Assembly: GCA_022496805.1 (NCBI GenBank)
Contig: CM040106.1
Span: 5,580,001 to 5,644,000, forward strand
Origin: Pohlia nutans
Taxonomy: Eukaryota > Streptophyta > Bryopsida > Bryales > Mniaceae
DNA: 64,000 nucleotides
Direction of reading: 5' to 3'
Positions 11,013 through 22,845 of the stretch are shown here, in pieces; the stretch's first letter is position 1, and each line of letters starts with the position of its first letter. Position numbers and translations under genes: made by a program. The notes under the pieces were generated by a model. The model was not told the origin of the DNA and made no database searches. It saw only the letters and a program-made list of their open reading frames with translations.

Positions 11013-11480
11013 CACTGGAGGAAATGTCTACAAGGAGAGTGTTCTAATTGTGGTGTGCACAATCTCTAAATTTGTTTTTGAAGAGCTTACATCCAAAATG
11101 CTGGTTAAGTGGAAGTGTATTGAGTACAAAGTCACAAGTGTAATGGAGAATGGAAAACGAAGAAAAGCGTCAGTTTTTGAGTACAAAACACTAAACCCTC
11201 TGAATTGATAAATGCTTTGAAGTCTAGTTTACAAGAGTTCATTGTTCATATATATTGCTACATGGCAAAATGTTCAATTCAAAGATTTGTTTTTTATATA
11301 TCCACAAAATACAATCGTTAGTTACATTGATTTCTTGGAGAACTATACACTAAAGTTGCGAAAGGAAATCCAAAATATGCATTGGCACAATTTTCAAGTT
11401 ACCATTCATGTGCACATAACTTATAGATTGAACGTAAGGTGGACTACCTCTAATGATGAGCCATTGATACATAAGGATGT

Positions 11481-11735
11481 TGTTGAAGTAGTAGATAAAG
11501 GGTAGTGTTGCTAGAAGCCAAAGGGGTTTGGGTGGGAATAATTGATGTGTGGGAGAGGGGTTGCGGCATGGGCTTACCTTTGACGCCTGTACTGTTGAGT
11601 TATCCCATATGGGTTGCCAAAGGGCACCTCAACTGTACACTACTTAAGCGGGAGAGCCCTTGAGTAAAGAAATCTCTTTCTACGCATTCCTTGTGTTTGT
11701 GTATGTGTTTGTGCATTCCTCCATCACCTTTAACA
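11481..11735 (+). repeat. 5' LTR of copia E
   Basis: TGTTGAAGTAG ... CACCTTTAACA. It differs from the 3' LTR by about five substitutions and one indel. A TGTACACTACTTAAGCGGGA segment is a plausible promoter region but has no clean TATA box. The sequence after it (AGTTATGGGCCC) does not match the usual initiator-Met PBS of plant copia elements. Confidence 0.9.
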
Positions 11736-12033
11736 AGTTATGGGCCCACTGATGTCTGTTGCGTGAGTGTTGGATTGCATTGAAGCGTTTCATAGGAAGT
11801 CGTTGTTGAAGGGGCTGGAGGCTGATTTGGAGCTTTTGGGAACAGATTTGAATTTTTAGAGGAGTCTTGTTTCTTGGAGTTGGCGGTGCGCAAGGGCTGA
11901 AGTTGCATATTGGAGCACTTGTCTTGGTCAGCCTCTTCTTTTGGTGCTCTGCTTTCTTGATTCCAAACCCTTTTTGTAAGTGGAACATTGTTTTGTTCAA
12001 GCTTGTGCACTTGTGATATTGCAAGTGATTTGT

Positions 12034-12185
12034 GAGGTGTTAAGGCTCTCAGAGAAGAGTCTACGAACAGTGAGGTGTTGAGGCTCTAAGGGAAGAGTCT
12101 ACGATCTCTGAGGTGTTGAGGCTCTATGGGAAGAGTCTACGATCTGTGAGGTGTTCAGGCTCTAAAGGAAGAGTCTACAATCTGC
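12034..12185 (+). repeat. four 38-bp tandem repeats in the copia E leader
   Basis: Units read GAGGTGTTGAGGCTCT followed by AAGAGTCTACGATCT, four times with small changes. They sit in the untranslated leader between LTR and gag. GGCTCT and AGAGTC parts could pair, so each unit may form a small stem. The role is unknown. Confidence 0.85.
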
Positions 12186-12777
12186 TTTGAGTGCTTCGGC
12201 ACTTGGGAAGAGGTGTTGCATGTGTTTCATGCCCTTTGGGAGCTCAAAAGTATCATGTGGAGTTGTTTAATGCACTTGGCAGTACAAAGGTGCGGTTTTG
12301 AGCAATTTCAATGCATTTCGGGTTTTGAGGGGCTTGTTTGAGTCTATGAGCATTGATTAAGTGCTATTGAGGGACATAAAGGTGTCAATTACGTGCATTG
12401 AGTGATTGGAAACACTGAGGTGTTGTTTTGATTCAATCGGAGTAGTGAAGAGCTCCAATGAGTGATTTGAAGTGTTTTGGTGAACATCTTTGCAATTTGA
12501 GTAGGACCCTTCGCATTTGAATGTTGGAAGGTGTGTGTGGAGCACAAAGGTGCTATATGAGGTTAACGGTTGTTGAAGAGGCATTGGAAGTACAAAACGC
12601 TGATTTGATGATTTGAATTTAAGGGTTGTCGAAAAAGCAATTGGAAGCACAAAGGTACTCATTTGAGGTTAAGGGTTGTCAAAGAGGCATTGGAAACACA
12701 AAGGTGATACATTCCAGTAAAAATCATAAAAAGGAGTGTTTGTTTTGAGGGTTGATTTGAGTGGAGGGACGTACATC

Positions 12778-14285
12778 ATGGCATCTTATGAGGGCGAGGG
12801 TCCCAAGGTGGTGGACAAGTTCGATGGGGTGAATTTCCACCCACGGAAGGTGATGGCCGAGAAGGACGAGATGGTGATGGCCGAGAAGGACTTGTGGGAG
12901 ATTGATCATGGTAGAGAGAAACCCCCTCACTCTACTTCGGACCCTCCCGTCATGCAAGCATACATGAGGAGGGAGAAGAAGGCATTTGCCATTTTGGCCC
13001 TCAATCTCTCGGATTCGCAACTTGCACACATTCGTTCGTGCAAGACATCCGCGGAAGCATGGGCCAAGCTTTGCAACATTCCCAAAGCCAAGAGTTTGGC
13101 CAATAATTTGTTTTTGAGGCGCAAATTCTTCACCATCAAGATGGAAGAAGACGACATATTGGCGCATATCAACAATGTCAAAGCACTCGCGGATCAACTC
13201 AATGGTGCGGACGTGACCATCTCGGATGGGGACATCGTGATGATGCTCTTGGAAAGTCTACCACCTTCGTATGAGTATCTCATTGTGGCTATGGAATCAA
13301 GGCCTATTTCCGAACTCACATTGGACTATGTGACATCACTGTTGTTGCACGAGCTTGTGAGGCGAAAGGAGAATGAGTCTCGTAGAGATAGTACGGCTCT
13401 TATGGTGAAGCAATCTACGAACGGAAGTAGTGGGAGATCTAGCGACAAGGTGTGTTTTTATTGCGGCAAGAAGGGTCACATCGCAAGGTATTGTTTCAAG
13501 TGTAGGAACGATGAAGAAGGTGAGAGTGCCAACAACACAAAGACACGTGACAATGATGATGAGTATGCTTTCACCACAAGTTATGTCTCTTGTGACGAAA
13601 GCATGAGAGATGATGATTACAAATTTGCAAACATGGCAAGTCACGTATCATGCAAAGGTAGTGTGAAATATTGGATTGTGGATTCGGGTGCCTCGAGCCA
13701 CATGGCACCCGAAAGGAGTTGTTTTCATTTCTATCATCTTATTTCACTAAAGAGAGTGATTTTGGGAGATGATTTTGGGAGATGATTTTGAGAGTGATTT
13801 TGGGAGATGATACGGTGCTTGAGGCCGTGGGCAAAGGCCAAATTGTAGTGGAAACCAAGATGAAGGGCCGTGTGAAGACAATCACTATCAAGGATGTCCT
13901 CCACGTTCCAAAACTAAAGGCCAACTTTTTATCGATAAGGAGTTTGGTCGCAAAACACTTGCATGTTCAGTTTAGTGACAGGGGCAGCTTTGTATTGTCA
14001 CCGAGTCAAGAAGAGGTGGCCAATATTCAAGAAATCGACGGTTTGTACCACGTCAAGTTTTTGAAAGTGCATATGAGGGAATCAGTGGCGTTGGCGCTTA
14101 AAGACGACAAGTTGGAGTTGTGGCATTGTCAACCCGGCCATTTGCACATCAAGAGTGTAAAAACTCTTCGTGGCATGTTTGAAGAGTTCCAGCACTTGGT
14201 GGAGAAGCAATCTGAAAAGAAGATCACTAGATCGTGCAATGTCACGTTTTGTGATGAGTCAACGGTTGGGTTGCATTTGGAGTAA
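12778..14285 (+). pseudogene. copia E gag-protease-(pre-integrase) fragment
   Basis: The start is taken at the ATG at 12778 (MASYEGEGPKVVDKFDGVNF), the usual gag start context. Order: gag domain with AWAKLCNIPKAKSLANNLFL and VKALADQLNGADVTISDGD; a CX2CX4HX4C knuckle CFYCGKKGHIARYC near 13453; protease active site WIVDSGASSHM near 13671; and a pre-integrase block LELWHCQPGHLHIKSVKTL near 14116. A local duplication of AGTGATTTTGGGAGATGA at 13755-13812 introduces a stop and shifts the frame. After about 14200 the integrase core is absent. Confidence 0.85.
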
Positions 14286-14287
14286 GG

Positions 14288-14976
14288 TCCAAGTGGGAGA
14301 TGTGGAGACATCATTGTGGACACATCTTCCAAATCTCCTATCTTTAATGTTGACGATGAAGATGAAAGCGAGAAGGATGGCGGTTGGAGGCTCCATCGAG
14401 TTCGAGCTTCACTAAAGGCACAAAAGAGGTGCAAGTGGAGCACGCTCTTTCAAAAAATCGGCAATGTCCCGAACAAACACGCAAGCTGCCCGGAGAGTGG
14501 TGGAAGAATCACATCTTCTCTCAAAATGATGACGAGCATGCGAATGTGGCGTTATCGGATGGAACATCAACCATTCGTGAAGCAATGCAAATTGAGGATG
14601 CGGTCGAGTGGGAGCAAACTATGTAAGAGGAGTATGAGGAGTATGATGAGTATGAGTCATTGATTACCAATGGCACATGGGAATTGCCTTCCGATAGCAA
14701 CTCTATTGGTTGCAAATGGGTGTTTTGTGCAAAGAGAGATGTTTGCGGTGACGACGTGTGCTACAAAGTAAAGAATGTGGCAAAGCTCATTTTTCATGAG
14801 ATGTTTGCTCATGTGGCCAAGCTCACAACCATTCAATACATTCTTTCAATTGGGGCGGCCATGAATTTGGAAATCCATCAAATGAATGTGTTACCAAAGG
14901 GACTTACACGAGATCAACACGAAAGGGTAGTAATAGCATATGGACTAAAAGGCTTTGGCTCTAGGCAAAGTGGGAG
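14288..14976 (+). pseudogene. copia E pol stub (linker, RT start, RNase H end)
   Basis: Three frames give the linker IIVDTSSKSPIF and VDDEDESEKDG, LPGEWWKNHIFSQ and VALSDGTSTIREAMQ, then RT start ITNGTWELPSDSNSIGCKW and VFCAKRD, a fragment FAHVAKLTTIQYILSIGAA, and directly LPKGLTRDQHERVV, the end of RNase H. The YVDD palm and catalytic RNase H residues are deleted. The purine tract CAAAGTGGGAG at 14967-14976 precedes the 3' LTR. Confidence 0.8.
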
Positions 14977-15232
14977 TGTTGAAGTAGTAGATAAAGGGTA
15001 GTGTTGCTAGAAGCCAAAGGGGTTTGGGTGGGAATAATTGATGTGTGGGAGAGGGGTTGCGGCAAAGGCTTACCTTTGACGCCTGTACTGTTGAGTTATC
15101 CCATATGGGTTGCCAAAGGGCACCTCAACTGTACACTACTTAAGCGGGAGAGCCCTTGAGTAAAGACATCTCTTTCTACGCATTCCTTGTATTTGTGTAT
15201 GTGCTTTGTGCATTCCTCTATCACCTTTAACA
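14977..15232 (+). repeat. 3' LTR of copia E
   Basis: 256 bp, TGTTGAAGTAG...TTTAACA, next to the purine tract AAAGTGGGAG and followed by target site GATTT at 15233-15237. Confidence 0.9.
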
Positions 15233-16345
15233 GATTTGCATTACTACGTGTCAAATGAACCTGAACATGGCACACTATATGTTCAACATTGCATGACGCC
15301 CCACTGGAATTTCTTGAAGGAGCAAGGTATTACTCTTCGAAACTATGTTGTGTAGAGTGATGGATGTAGCGGGCAATTCAAGTCTGCAAGAGCTTGGTAT
15401 TTTGTCAATTGGTACCAAAAACTAATAGTTTCTGAAGAATTGAGTGAAGGATGCCGGTTGGTGTGGAATTCATAAGCTACAAGTCATAGAAAGGGTGAAG
15501 TTGACGGCGTTGGAGCTCTTGTGAAATGCAAAATACGATTGGAACAAATCAAGCCTGTAAGTGTGAAGTTGCAAAACTGTGCTAAGGTAGTTGCGTATCT
15601 CAGGGAGCAAACTAACAAATCTTATGTTGTTGAGCCTAGGGTCCCTCGCCACGTTAATAGACATGTGTAGTAGATCATGAAGCATGACGTTGACAAGAAG
15701 AATTTTTGGAAGGCAAAAACTATACCTAGAAGCATAAAAATGCTCTAAGTTTGATCCTTGTCTCACCGAGACCCTACTCTACTACAATTTAGAGATTTAT
15801 CATGTTGTTGCTTTGCATGCCTTGATAGTAATGCCTGCTTCCAACGTTACTAACAAGACCATGTTCCAGCATGGAAAACTACTAGGGTACTTCTAGAACA
15901 ACCCGGAAGAATTTGAGAAATGTACAATGCAGACAAGGAAGTTGAAGCTGGTTTAGGAGGTGAATGGATAGCTGATTTGGTCTTGGTTGGGAATAACATA
16001 GTTTTGAGAGCCAACCCAAATTCTTCTCCTAGATTTTGGATCATGCTCGGTACAGTAGGTACTCAACAAGTTGAGTCTGCCTTCAAGGACGCTGGTGGCA
16101 ATGAATATGTTCCTGGTGACTTAGTCATTGGTGGATTTTGTTATGAGCGGCTACTGAATCCTAGATCTCAAAGTTATTTCCTAAGTGATGACAAGCTTGT
16201 TGTGTACGTATACACCAACCTTATATGTTCTTCTAAATTTTTCTATGCTTCCAAAAAAGCAGGGCTTGAAGGGGCGTTTTTCTTCTTAGTAGTTAACCAT
16301 ACATGTCTTGGAGATCATCATAGATGTTGTTTTGCAATGTGAGGC

Positions 16346-19300
16346 ATTGGATTGAACTTATTCATGTTTCTGCTCTAATTTGGTGAGGGAGAGCATGTCT
16401 TCAACAAGTTAATTTTGAGTACATTGGTTGTAGAGCAACAAGACTAGACAACAAACAAGGGGCATCAGAGTCAACAAAAAGTTTTGAGTGCTTTGATAGT
16501 TTAGGGTACCGAAATTAACCCTTTCACCAAGGTGTGGAGGATCTTGGGTAGTTTGAATCTTCTCATGTAGAGTTGTTAAACAATGCTTTAAATTAGTCAA
16601 GATTGCCGTGACTATAGACAGAATGCAACAGGTAAGTGGACTCTAAGTTTGGGGATATTGTAATTACTTCTTCAATGTCTGATGTCCTGACTAAGTTAGT
16701 ATTTGATCACAAGCAAGTTATGTGTAATTTGCATGTGCATTTAGCTTCTCTTTATTAATTGCAAAATTGATGTGAAACTGTGCTTTACAAAACATTTTTT
16801 TATATTGTGATCCATCCCTCTACAGCTCAAGTAGGATGCTCGTAGTGAAAGTTACAGTGAGGTTTTCTATTATGAGGTTTTTCAGTTTTTCTTGGTAAAC
16901 CACGCATATGTTTATATTTGTGAATCACTAAAAACTAGATATCATTATAACATCTCTTGGCATGTTTTTATGTGGATATCTGATTGTTATTTTGTTGTAT
17001 CTAAGTGTTTGTTTTGCTAGTATGTAGTTAATGCTTTCATGTTGAAATGTGGTGTCCTGTGCAGGTGTTTGAAGGTGTTGCGGACGGCCGGTATTATTCC
17101 ACTATATGTTTTGTCAAGAAAAAGGTTAGAAATACCGTTCATGGAACACCTGCCATTTCTTGTTGGATATTATTTGCAGAAACACTATAACCTTGTTGAT
17201 TGGACGAAGCATAGTTGCCATGATGCCTATGTTGTTTATTCTTGATTTGCAGCCTCTCTTGGATCCTAATTTTGGCACAAATGGTAGAGCCATGATAGTT
17301 TCTAGAAGTAGTACTTCTTGTTGAACCAGGATGTTGTCATTCATGGATGTGGGGTGATATACTAGCATAATATTGACGTTTTGTGAATTTTTTTTTTGTT
17401 TGGCGAAACAGAAAGCAAGTTGGCTGAGTAGTTGAGAGATGGCGTTGTACAAGTAGATGTTGCAATTAGATATGTAGTTATTGTATTCAATTACAACGGT
17501 AGTACTTAGACTTATTGTATTTAGGGCACTCATTCAGGTTCTTTTTAGTATGTAGTAGCTAATTTGTACATAGATAAGAGTGTTTCTATTGAATACTTGA
17601 ACAAAAATGAAATAATTGGCATATTCTGAAACTAAAGTGCAAAGTGTGCTTTTAATGGATTAGAACACTATGCTTGTACAAATCTTTTTGGCAGTTGCCT
17701 TCGACTTTGAAGAAAGAAAGGGACTTGCAACCAGGTAGGTGATAGCACTACATCATACTTGCTTTGGAGGTTAAACTGTTTTTCTTTATAATGTGGCGTC
17801 CTTGCTCCTGACAAGCAAGCCGTACAATTGTAACCTCTAATGGATTTAGACATGAATTAGAACTGGTTGTTTAATCCAAAGATAATGGTCATATGTATAC
17901 TTGATACTTCATCCAAAATCTCCTATAACCTCCATTTTAGCATATTTATCTTAACAAATTACTTTAGTTCTTTTAAAACAAACTATAAATCCCTCAAAAT
18001 TGATTAGTTGGCATTTAGCAAACCTTCAATAGAGTAGAAGTTATGAGCAAGATTCTCCTTCAACACTATCGAGCCCATTAGGCTTGCAGTAGATTCTTTA
18101 ACCCTTCAATGAATTGCAACTTGCAAGCTCCACTCACTTAGGAGACCCTAAACCCTAAAACTTCTAATATGTTGCATGAAATGGCATTTTTTAAATGTCA
18201 AATAAAGCATGTTTGAGGGGTAATATTCCTTTTACAATAAAACCAAAGTAAATCAAAAAGAAAATCATGCTTGAAATGGAGTTTAAATGAGATTTTGAAT
18301 GTGGAATTAGAAAAGCATGTCACACAAGGGTTACTAAGCTTTCAAAGAGTACAAAAGTAATTTTTGGAGACATACTATGATTTGTCCAAGAAATGTGCAA
18401 ACTATACCCTCTCATAGCAGATCCTCAGTTAGTAGCTAGCGCAATATGCACTCTTGAATATTGTTAGGGACGGAAAAAAAAAGGGATTGTTCGATACTTC
18501 TCTCATAGAATCAGAGTAGATTCTACTTCCCATATAGAAGTCATACTCATGATAGAAGAAAAGATACAATTATGTTTCTACAACAAAATCATCTTATCAA
18601 AAGAGTCAAAGCAAACAAATGTAGGCTTGAAGTCAAGAAGACTTTTTAACGAAACGTCATAGTCTTATAAAATTTCATGAGAATGAATGATATGAGTATA
18701 AAGCTATAATAAAAAACGTCAAACCAAAGTCGTTTCAATAATTACAAACAAAAGGACCCAGTGGTTTGAACAGGCAAACACAAGAATGACCAACATTTAA
18801 AATGCTCCCACTCTAGTACATACATATACATGCATATCAAGGGGCAAGAAGTTTAATCAAAGTTGATAAAATCAACAATCGATTAAAAGCCTAGAAAACC
18901 CAAAAAAAGAAAAACGCTAAGGAGAAACCAGATCATTGTGAGCAACATTTGAAAAGGTTGCAATAACATGTGACACCCTAATTGATTAAATAAGGGTAGA
19001 AATAGTTACAACCAAAGGAAAATACACTATACTTATGCCATAAAATAAACATCAACACCAGGGAATGAAGGACCAGGCAGAGCAAGTCGAACAGCATCTC
19101 GAAAAGTTGACAATCGAGAAGCTCAAATTGGAGGTTTTGAAAAGATCCTCAAAAAATGGTAACCCTCGACTGTACCCATGCCAAAGAGCAAACTGTTAGT
19201 GTGCCACTTGACGTGTACGAGGTGTCTGCAGGTTACCACAACTTGTTATCGTTCATTCACCAGAGAAAAAATTCAACAGACTCATAACAAGAGCAAGCAT

Positions 19301-19664
19301 TGACTACAACCAATTGGAGAAAAGGAGTGATGTTGTTGACAAAAATTATACAACACCTGTTGTCCGTTGTTTTGGGAGCCCAACACCATCGTAACAAGCT
19401 TAGATTGTCCCACAACCTCCCTTGACAACAAGATAGAGCGCTTCTCGCTACCAGCTTTCCTCTTCCAACAACTCACAAGTAAACTTAGGTTTTCCCTAAA
19501 TAAGACTCATTTGTGAAAGAGCCAAGGTAGGATGTACAAGCAACATGAATCTGTCGCAACCATGAAGTCGCTCATCAATTCTGATCGGTATACTAATTAC
19601 GGCGTTTTACGGCTCGCAATTCAATGTGCCGTCAAGCGGTAAGAACGCATGGAGGGAGAGAGTG
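16346..19664. other. AT-rich spacer without a supported gene
   Basis: Short ORFs here show no recognisable domain. Isolated CCCTAAACCCTAAAA near 18150 is too short to be a telomeric tract. 17039-17245 (68 codons) has no visible motif and may be the far 3' end of the transposase-like relic or chance. Confidence 0.4.
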
Positions 19665-19666
19665 TA

Positions 19667-20657
19667 CAGTGGGGTACCAATCAAAATGTCGTTTTCGAAA
19701 TCGCATGTGAAAAAATTTCGGTTTTGCCAACTTTGAAAGTCTCCCAAGAGCTCAGAAATCGGTATTTTACCACAAAACGTTTACCAAAGAATTATCTTCA
19801 AGTTAATTATATGTATGCCAAATTTCAAGGCCAAAAGATTTACTGAACAAAAGTAATTCAAAATCTACCAACATTGGTATGTTTTCACTGCTGCCAACTT
19901 TGACAGCCTCCCAAAGATTGAATTTTCTTTTTTTTCCATGAAATTGTTGGAACAAAAACCTCTTTATATTAATAACATATGATGAAAATTTCAAGGCCAA
20001 AAGATTAATGAAAAAAAAGATATTAACAATCTACCAGCATGTGTAGTTGTGAGGGAAACCATTTCATTGCTACCAACTTTGAGTACAACCAACTTTGAAA
20101 GCCTCCCGAGAGCTCAAAAATTGGTATTTTACCACGAAAATGTTACTAAAGAATTATCTTTAAGTTAGTTATATATATGCCAATTTCAAGGCCAAAAGAT
20201 TTACCAAAAAAAAGTTAATCAAAATCTACCAACATAGTAATCAAAGTTGGTCGCAATGAAATGGTTTCCCTCACAACTACACATGTTGGTAGATTGTTGA
20301 TATCTTTTTTTCCATTCATCTTTTGGCCTTGAAATTTTCATCATATGTTTTTAACATAAAGAGGTTTTTTTTCCAACAATTTCATGGCAAAAAAATAATA
20401 ATTCAATCTTTGGGAGGCTGTCAAAGTTGGCAGTAGTGAAAAAATACCAATGTTGGTAGATTTTGAATAACTTTCGTTCAGTAAATCTTTTGGCCTTGAA
20501 ATTTGGCATACATATAATTAACTTGAAGATAATTCTTTAATTACAGTTTCGTGGTAAAATACCGATTCCTGAGCTCTTGGGAGACTTTCAAAGTTGGCAA
20601 AACTGAAATTTTCTCACATGCGATTTCGAAAACGACATTTTGATTGGTACCCCACTG
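19667..20657. mobile_element. ~1-kb foldback element, Tc1/mariner-like ends, TA target site
   Basis: The element begins CAGTGGGGTACCAATC and ends with its inverse, each end next to TA (19665-19666 and 20658-20659), the target duplication of Tc1/mariner elements. The inverted arms extend about 400 bp with small differences, and a third partial copy of the arm motif (CCAACTTTGAAAGCCTCCC) lies at 20090-20240. There is no transposase. It would fold into a very long hairpin. The superfamily rests on the TA site and the CAGTG start only. Confidence 0.75.
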
Positions 20658-20659
20658 TA

Positions 20660-21426
20660 CAGTGAACGTGTCCAACGACACAACCAATTGTAGTGGGATG
20701 AACGGGCTATATAAAAAGCCCCAAGGACTAGGCTTAATACACGGGAAGCAACTCCCAGTTGAGAAGCCACCATGTAGTTGTTGGTTATAAAGTAACTCAA
20801 GTGGTTGGTTAACCAAGTAGTTGAGTTAATCCAGTTCGGTTAAACATGCGGTAGAATTTAGCTAGGGAGGAAACCTAGAATTAAATTCCAAAAAAGAAAA
20901 AAGAAAAAAAAAGAAAAAAAAACATAGTTATAAAAAGCATAGTTATTTCATGAAATGTCCCTTGGCTTTGTCCCTAGACGTGACTTTGAAGTCACTGAAA
21001 TAATTTCTATGTTCTGAGAATCCCTGTATATACAAGCACAACCACCAAGCCTTTTAGGTATAGAATTTAGCGTGGTAAATGGGTACATTCACAGTATAAC
21101 GACCAAATGAAACTGTAACCAGTGATTAATTTAACGGATTTTTAAGCAATAATCTTATCATTTGAATTGACAATGCAATATAAATTAGTAACTACATATA
21201 ATATATGTCATTCTACAATTCACTTAAGTTTGATGATGTTTGGGAAGGTGTTGTTACGCCAAAAGGACTAGAATATGGCCGTAATCAGTCGTTAAAAACG
21301 ACTAAAATGTGCTTAAATGTTCAAAATATATTGCAAAATGTCCTTAAATTTTCTTTTATGGATTTTGAGTTTTAGACTTTCCATAACATAATGGCTTATA
21401 TTTAGTAATTTTGTAGATCATTCACG
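20660..21426. other. spacer with promoter-like element and A-rich tract
   Basis: It holds the TATA-like element at 20708, short GGTTGGTTAACCAAGTAG-type repeats near 20795-20820, and an AAAAAGAAAAAAA tract at 20885-20925. No coding sequence is supported. Confidence 0.4.
20708..20717 (+). promoter_or_regulatory. TATA-like element in a GGGC...GCCC frame
   Basis: GGGCTATATAAAAAGCCCC places a strong TATA box between inverted GGGC and GCCC. It could be a polymerase II promoter of an unseen LTR or gene. No matching transcript unit is evident downstream. Confidence 0.35.
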
Positions 21427-22845
21427 AATGGATGCGGGTGGTGAGTCTCAGAACAATGAAGATAGCATTAAAGGTGCTCTTTCATTCTACATGATTGGGC
21501 TCATGACATGCCATGATTTGACCATTTAAATACTAAATTTTTTGACTCTAAAATTTGTTGAAAATGACTATGTTTACCTTGGAGAAAGTACGCAAACAGG
21601 ACGGCTAAGGAAGCGGAATGTTCGTTTGCAAGTCAAATCTATTTTGTTGAGGGAGACTCCAAACACAAGATCTTGAATTGAATGTCTTTGATTCTACCCC
21701 CTTTTACAAATCTAGGTTGCTTATTTCCCTTTGTAGAATGGTATACCGTCCTGTTGTCAGACCTTTTCTGAAGAACGACGTTATGAAGCTGGCATCACAT
21801 TTTTTAAAGAATGGATACATGGAAGTCAATGGTGTTTTTTATGTAGCCATTGAGGATAACGAAGGTAAGATCAAGTTTGTTACTCTAGAGATTACATCCT
21901 TTTGGAGTCTTCATTGGATAAGCATCAATAGAGACTTTGAATGCATTCTTGATGCCGATCTCATCCTTAGTGTGTTTTGTGGGAAAATGTTCCAAGTAGG
22001 AGATGGTAATCATAAGGTTCAGACTTCGATGCCAATCATTGATCGAGATCATCCAAATGATCTAAAATGGCATTACTTTGTTGAGAGCATCATCTTTGAG
22101 TCAAAAATGATATATCGACTAGATGCTCCTTGCTCTCCACAAAGTCAATTAGTAGAACTTCCATGACTCAAAGCTTGATATTGTCATGTATTTTACCCTG
22201 TCAAACCAATTCATATTCTACCTTAATTATCTTTGGAGGAGCAACAAGTCTCATGTCACTTCGAACCTTGTGCATCGACTCTATCAATTCCATAACATTG
22301 GTTTGCAACCTCTCATACTTCCAGTATTTGGTGTCACAAAAGGAACTTTGATTGTCTAGGATAAAGCAAAAAGGTCCTAAGACTAATACGTGGTTCACAT
22401 TGATCGTTAACTCTCAATGCTCTTCTCAACGAAGTATACCACTATATCTACAACACAACTTTTTTTTTTTTCTGTTTTGGTTTCTATATCTTGGTTAATC
22501 TCTATGGATTTTGTTGAATTCTAAATGCAAGAAGAGATTGGAAACGTTGTTGCTGTTGCTCATAGAAAGTATTGTGAGAAGTATCCCAAGATAGAAGATT
22601 GGACCGCCAAAGGACTTGATGAACTAGTAAACAAGGCTGTGAAGAAAACCAAGGTTCACTACAAGAGCGAGTTGAAGAAGATGCCTCCTATTGTTGATCC
22701 AGTTAACACTTCAACCTTCCTTGATGAGGTGAAATCTCAGTATGTATGTCACGATGAAGATCTAGAGATGAAACTTAAGAAGCTGTGGATGCTTGGCACA
22801 TCGGCTATGTATCCTTCTTTGAAGATTCTATGGCTTGAACATTGA
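21427..22845 (+). pseudogene. degraded protein-coding relic, unknown family
   Basis: Two long readable pieces occur. 21678-22166 reads VVRPFLKNDVMKLASHFLKN, GYMEVNGVFYVAIEDNEGKI, LHWISINRDFECILDADLIL and NDLKWHYFVESIIFESK. 22525-22845 reads GNVVAVAHRKYCEKYPKIED, KTKVHYKSELKKMPPIVDP and EMKLKKLWMLGTSAMYPSL. 21570-21690 upstream continues the first piece with stops. The amino-acid pattern looks like former coding sequence, and I think related proteins recur in seedless-plant genomes, but I do not recognise a domain or function. 22170-22520 may be an intron or decayed sequence. A link to the transposase-like relic upstream is possible but unproven. Confidence 0.4.

Larger units (their letters stand above)
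11481..15232 (+). mobile_element. internally deleted Ty1/copia element (copia E)
   Basis: The 3752-bp element has 255- and 256-bp LTRs (about 2% different) and target sites GATGT and GATTT, which match at 4 of 5 positions. It contains gag with a zinc knuckle, a protease start and a GAG-pre-integrase segment, then jumps to the linker before RT, a stub of RT and the last residues of RNase H. The integrase core, most of RT and RNase H are missing, so it cannot move on its own. Similar LTRs suggest a fairly recent insertion, presumably with enzymes from a full-length relative. It lies in the transposase-like pseudogene; removing it restores HKDLHYYV across the site. Confidence 0.88.
7929..16345 (+). 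pseudogene. transposase-like gene, intron-containing, broken by two retroelement insertions
   Basis: The pieces are collinear. 7929-8216 is a basic N-terminus (RRNRHKATRHCRAWKQAKLD). 8337-8782 includes a degraded segment with LDTTQV, KMLDSVRDLL and HPAQYLQTSQ. An intron of 948 bp follows. 9731-10070 reads VKCCLRSFENLEP then WVKRLKELNTCCRNHQEL and a Cys cluster CNCDCLVVC. After a solo LTR it resumes as CLQGECSNCGV, then KWKCIEYK. After copia E it continues with YYVSNEPEHGTLYVQHC, SDGCSGQFKSARAWYFVNWY, RKGEVDGVGALVK, and a C-terminus FWIMLGTVGTQQVESAF to near 16250. Acidic SDG and GEVDG blocks suggest a DDE-type catalytic core. I recall similar proteins from seedless-plant genomes but cannot name the superfamily. 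It has many stops and frameshifts. Confidence 0.65.

Noticed and set aside
11736..11757. Standard copia primer binding site after the 5' LTR of copia E
   Set aside because: AGTTATGGGCCCACTG does not match the initiator-Met PBS; no other tRNA end could be assigned by eye.
12357..12662. Minus-strand ORF in the copia E leader
   Set aside because: It lies opposite the repetitive leader of a sense element; no motif.
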